Shown here one piece after another: positions 5,033 through 6,717 of a DNA stretch of 6,717 bases. Position numbers and translations under genes: made by a program. Positions within the stretch are counted from its first letter, which is position 1. Each line of letters opens with the position of its first letter. The stretch is from assembly GCA_902787415.1 (NCBI GenBank), contig CADAGG010000065.1:1-6717 (forward strand). Direction: 5' to 3'. The notes beneath the pieces are model-generated. The model was not told the DNA's origin, searched no databases, and saw only the letters and a list, made by a program, of their open reading frames with translations. This DNA comes from a methanogenic archaeon (GTDB lineage: Archaea > Thermoplasmatota > Thermoplasmata > Methanomassiliicoccales > Methanomethylophilaceae).

Positions 5033-5962
5033 ATGGTCTCCGCCTTCTGCCCCGGACACATAACCTGTTTCTTCAGTCCCGCCGGCAACGCCGGAGGGGA
5101 CATCCTGTCCAGGGGCTCGCTCGGCGCGGGGATAAGGATCTCCAGGGGAACCCATGCGGAGGTGCACGAGTCCTCCGCCGGCAGATTCGTCATGGACGGC
5201 AGGGAGACGGATCTCCCCGTCACCCGCACAGTATTGGAGGAGCTCGCCCCCGGCCGTTCCTTCGAGGTGAACATCCGCAACGAGCTTCCCTGCGGGGAGG
5301 GCTTCGGCATGAGCGCATCCGGAGCGATCGCCGTGGCACTCTGTGTTGCAGAGATCGTCGGAGCCTCCGCGGAGAGGGCCTTCGAGGCCGCCCACGCGGC
5401 CGACATCAGGGGCGGAGGAGGGCTCGGGGACGTATCCGCTTTGACATGTCTGGGACACCAGCCCGTGCGCGTACGGGAAGGACTCCCTCCGAGGGGCGAG
5501 GTCATCGCCACCGACGTCATGTTCCCCGCTCTCAGCCTGGTGGTCCTGGGGCCCAAGATGCACACCGGCGACACCCTCAGCGACCCTGCCGCGAGGGGAC
5601 GCATCGCCGAAGCGGGGAGGGCCGCCCTATCGGAGTACCTCAGGGACCCGAGCGAGTTCTCACTCTATTCGATTTCCAACAGATTCTCTGCCGCCAGCGG
5701 GGTCGAGAGCCCCGAGGTGTCGGCCGCCCTGAAGGAACTTCACGACGCGGGATATCCCGCCGCCATGTGCATGCTGGGGAACAGCATCTTCACCGATGCC
5801 CCCACGGACGTGATAAGGGACCTCCTGGGGGACGATGCGGGCATCTACGTCTGCGATTCCACGGCCCGCCGAGATCACTCGAAAAGCGTGAACAGCTGGT
5901 CGTCGCCGTCCACTTCGAAGAGGCCTATCCTGGCGCCGCAGTCCAGCCATCCGTGTGCGTAG
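5033..5962 (+). CDS. pok: Pantoate kinase (archaeal GHMP-kinase type), 3' end doubtful
   Basis: The frame gives 309 aa. Archaeal pantoate kinase phosphorylates pantoate with ATP to 4-phosphopantoate, replacing the bacterial pantothenate kinase route to CoA. Visible are the GHMP opening FCPGHITCFFSP (residues 5-16), the ATP-binding motif PCGEGFGMSASGAIAVAL (86-103) with the G-F-G-x-S-x-(A/S)-G form characteristic of this family rather than PxxxGLGSSA, GGGLGDVSAL (128-137) and the C-terminal GHMP motif AAMCMLGNSIFTD (243-255). ATG 5033 lies 2 bp after the coaBC stop, so the two are co-transcribed. The last ~30 residues (about 280-309) look unlike the family, run antisense through the DUF357 gene and end at the window's only TAG stop. 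A one-base frame change near 5860-5872 would end the protein at a TGA at 5889-5891 instead. Confidence 0.88.
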   Translation: MVSAFCPGHITCFFSPAGNAGGDILSRGSLGAGIRISRGTHAEVHESSAGRFVMDGRETDLPVTRTVLEELAPGRSFEVNIRNELPCGEGFGMSASGAIAVALCVAEIVGASAERAFEAAHAADIRGGGGLGDVSALTCLGHQPVRVREGLPPRGEVIATDVMFPALSLVVLGPKMHTGDTLSDPAARGRIAEAGRAALSEYLRDPSEFSLYSISNRFSAASGVESPEVSAALKELHDAGYPAAMCMLGNSIFTDAPTDVIRDLLGDDAGIYVCDSTARRDHSKSVNSWSSPSTSKRPILAPQSSHPCA

Positions 5963-6168
5963 TTCACCGCGGCGAAGGCGGTGACCAGGTCGCCGGTCTC
6001 CCTGAAGTGCTTGGCATCGCTGTAGTAGGCGTTGGCCATCTCGAGGAAGCTGTCCGCCAGCCTCCTGTTGAAGGAACGTTCCGGTGCCGCGATCTTCAGT
6101 TTGTCGAGGGCCTTCTTGGTGATGGAGAGGTATCTGTCGATCTTCTCGTCGGTTACGACGTTCTGCAT
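5875..6168 (-). CDS. DUF357 family protein
   Basis: The 97-aa protein appears all-helical. It starts with a charged helix (about 5-28, TDEKIDRYLSITKKALDKL), has a middle helix FLEMANAYYSDAKHFRETGD (41-60) and a third LVTAFAAVNYAHGWLDCGARIGLFEV (61-86). The A-x-x-Y-x-x-D-A-x-x-(F/Y)-x-x-x-G-D-x-x-(T)-A-x-A-x-x-x-Y-A-x-G-x-L-D pattern is diagnostic of the archaeal DUF357 family, whose function is unknown; the fold is TPR-like in appearance. The ATG at 6168 has a TATA-like box centred 25-26 bp upstream, so it is probably leaderless. Its 3' 88 bases overlap the opposite-strand pantoate kinase frame, an overlap that may be an artefact of a frameshift in that gene. Confidence 0.88.
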   Translation of the reverse strand: MQNVVTDEKIDRYLSITKKALDKLKIAAPERSFNRRLADSFLEMANAYYSDAKHFRETGDLVTAFAAVNYAHGWLDCGARIGLFEVDGDDQLFTLFE

Positions 6169-6189
6169 AGTCGTTAATGCACTAACTCG

Positions 6190-6197
6190 GATAAATG
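6190..6197 (-). promoter_or_regulatory. TATA-like box of the DUF357 gene
   Basis: The minus strand reads CATTTATC, centred 25-26 bp before the ATG at 6168. It lies inside the 36-bp gap after the SulP stop codon (6205-6207), so DUF357 can be transcribed separately from the upstream transporter gene on the same strand. Confidence 0.5.
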
Positions 6198-6204
6198 CCC
6201 AGCG

Positions 6205-6717
6205 TTAGCGTATCTCGAAGGTGCGGTCTTTGCCGAACGCCAGCCAGAACAACAGTGCCAGCAGCAGTCCCGCGACGGCCCCGTAGGCCAGGTTGTGGGT
6301 GACGATAACCGTGGCCAGGGTGATTATCGTCATGGCCGTGGCGCAGAGGGAGTTGCGGTCGCGGCCCCTGACCATCTCCCTGAGGTTGTCCCAGTCGAAG
6401 GTGCTGTAGCAGACGAACAGCATGACGGCGATCAGCGCCGCCAGGGGGATGATGCCGAGGACGTCGGAACCGAAGGCCAGCAGCAGGGCCAGGATGAGCG
6501 CCGCGACCAGGGTGGAGAGCCTTCCGCGGCCGCCGGACTTCACGCAGGCGACCGCCTGGCCTATCATGGCGCAGCCGGGCATGGCACCCATGCCCCCGCA
6601 GACCATGTTTCCGACACCCTGGGCGCAGCACTCTCTCTTCGGGTTCGAGGGAGTCTGCGTGATATTGTCCACCACCTGCATGGTGAGGGAGGTCTCCAGC
6701 AGCCCGACGAAGGCCAG
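6205..6717 (-). CDS. SulP-family anion transporter, C-terminal part (cut by window edge), no STAS domain
   Basis: The frame is open from the window edge to a TAA at 6207-6205 and gives the last 170 residues. The segment LAFVGLLETSLTMQVVDNIT (1-20 of the fragment) and GNMVCGGMGAMPGCAMIGQ (36-54), VKSGGRGRLS (59-68) are the strongly conserved core of SulP permeases (the E-x-L-L-T, G-x-x-P-x-x-x-x-x-x-Q and S-G-x-x-x-x-S regions). Three hydrophobic membrane stretches follow at about 69-90, 90-106 and 124-162. Such inner-membrane transporters carry sulfate, bicarbonate or other anions; the substrate cannot be told. The protein ends FGKDRTFEIR right after the last membrane segment. The C-terminal cytoplasmic STAS domain usual in this family is missing, and only 36 bp separate the stop from the next gene, so it is not hidden in another frame downstream. 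Confidence 0.88.
   Translation of the reverse strand: MAFVGLLETSLTMQVVDNITQTPSNPKRECCAQGVGNMVCGGMGAMPGCAMIGQAVACVKSGGRGRLSTLVAALILALLLAFGSDVLGIIPLAALIAVMLFVCYSTFDWDNLREMVRGRDRNSLCATAMTIITLATVIVTHNLAYGAVAGLLLALLFWLAFGKDRTFEIR

Noticed and set aside
1..6717. Mobile element, CRISPR array or defence island
   Set aside because: No direct-repeat arrays, transposase, integrase or terminal inverted repeats were seen; nearly every base is covered by recognisable housekeeping-type genes, and intergenic gaps are all under 100 bp.

Overview
This window looks like ordinary core-genome DNA from a GC-rich archaeon. The best guess is a member of the Thermoplasmatota, and Methanomassiliicoccales fits well. 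The archaeal assignment rests on four things: a Gins51-type GINS replication factor, an archaeal pantoate kinase (the GHMP-kinase route to coenzyme A), a DUF357 protein, and TATA-like boxes that sit about 25 bp upstream of start codons with no room for a leader. No methanogenesis gene is present, so the order-level assignment is inference. I see no phage, insertion sequence, CRISPR array or defence system.

Layout. Positions 1-292 (minus strand) hold the first 58 codons of an exported 5'-nucleotidase-type metallophosphatase, cut by the window edge. Upstream of it is tRNA-Lys(CTT) with an encoded CCA end. Positions 389-1635 (plus) carry a two-gene unit: a tandem CBS-domain protein and a YycJ/WalJ-like metallo-beta-lactamase-fold hydrolase. 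Positions 1627-2469 (minus) encode a GINS subunit whose 3' end overlaps the hydrolase gene. From 2544 to 5962 (plus) runs a compact five-gene string: DUF167/YggU protein, small Toprim protein, thymidylate kinase, CoaBC and pantoate kinase. Positions 5875-6168 (minus) encode a DUF357 protein that overlaps the pantoate kinase reading frame by 88 bases. Positions 6205-6717 (minus) are the C-terminal part of a SulP-type anion transporter, cut by the window edge.

How the genes work together. Pantoate kinase and CoaBC belong to one pathway. The kinase makes 4-phosphopantoate; an enzyme not seen here joins it to beta-alanine; CoaBC then adds cysteine and decarboxylates to 4'-phosphopantetheine. Thymidylate kinase (dTTP supply), the Toprim protein and GINS point to DNA replication or nucleic-acid metabolism, and the YycJ-like hydrolase may be a nuclease. 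The genes are packed tightly: ATGA-type or short overlaps join DUF167-Toprim and tmk-coaBC, and 2-bp gaps separate CBS-hydrolase and coaBC-pantoate kinase.

Points most worth a second look: (i) the 3' end of the pantoate kinase frame, which runs antisense through the DUF357 gene to the window's only TAG stop and may be frameshifted; (ii) a CoaC domain without the usual flap cysteine; (iii) a SulP transporter that ends without a STAS domain; (iv) the consistent leaderless promoter spacing, which helps choose starts; and (v) a long acidic linker in GINS.
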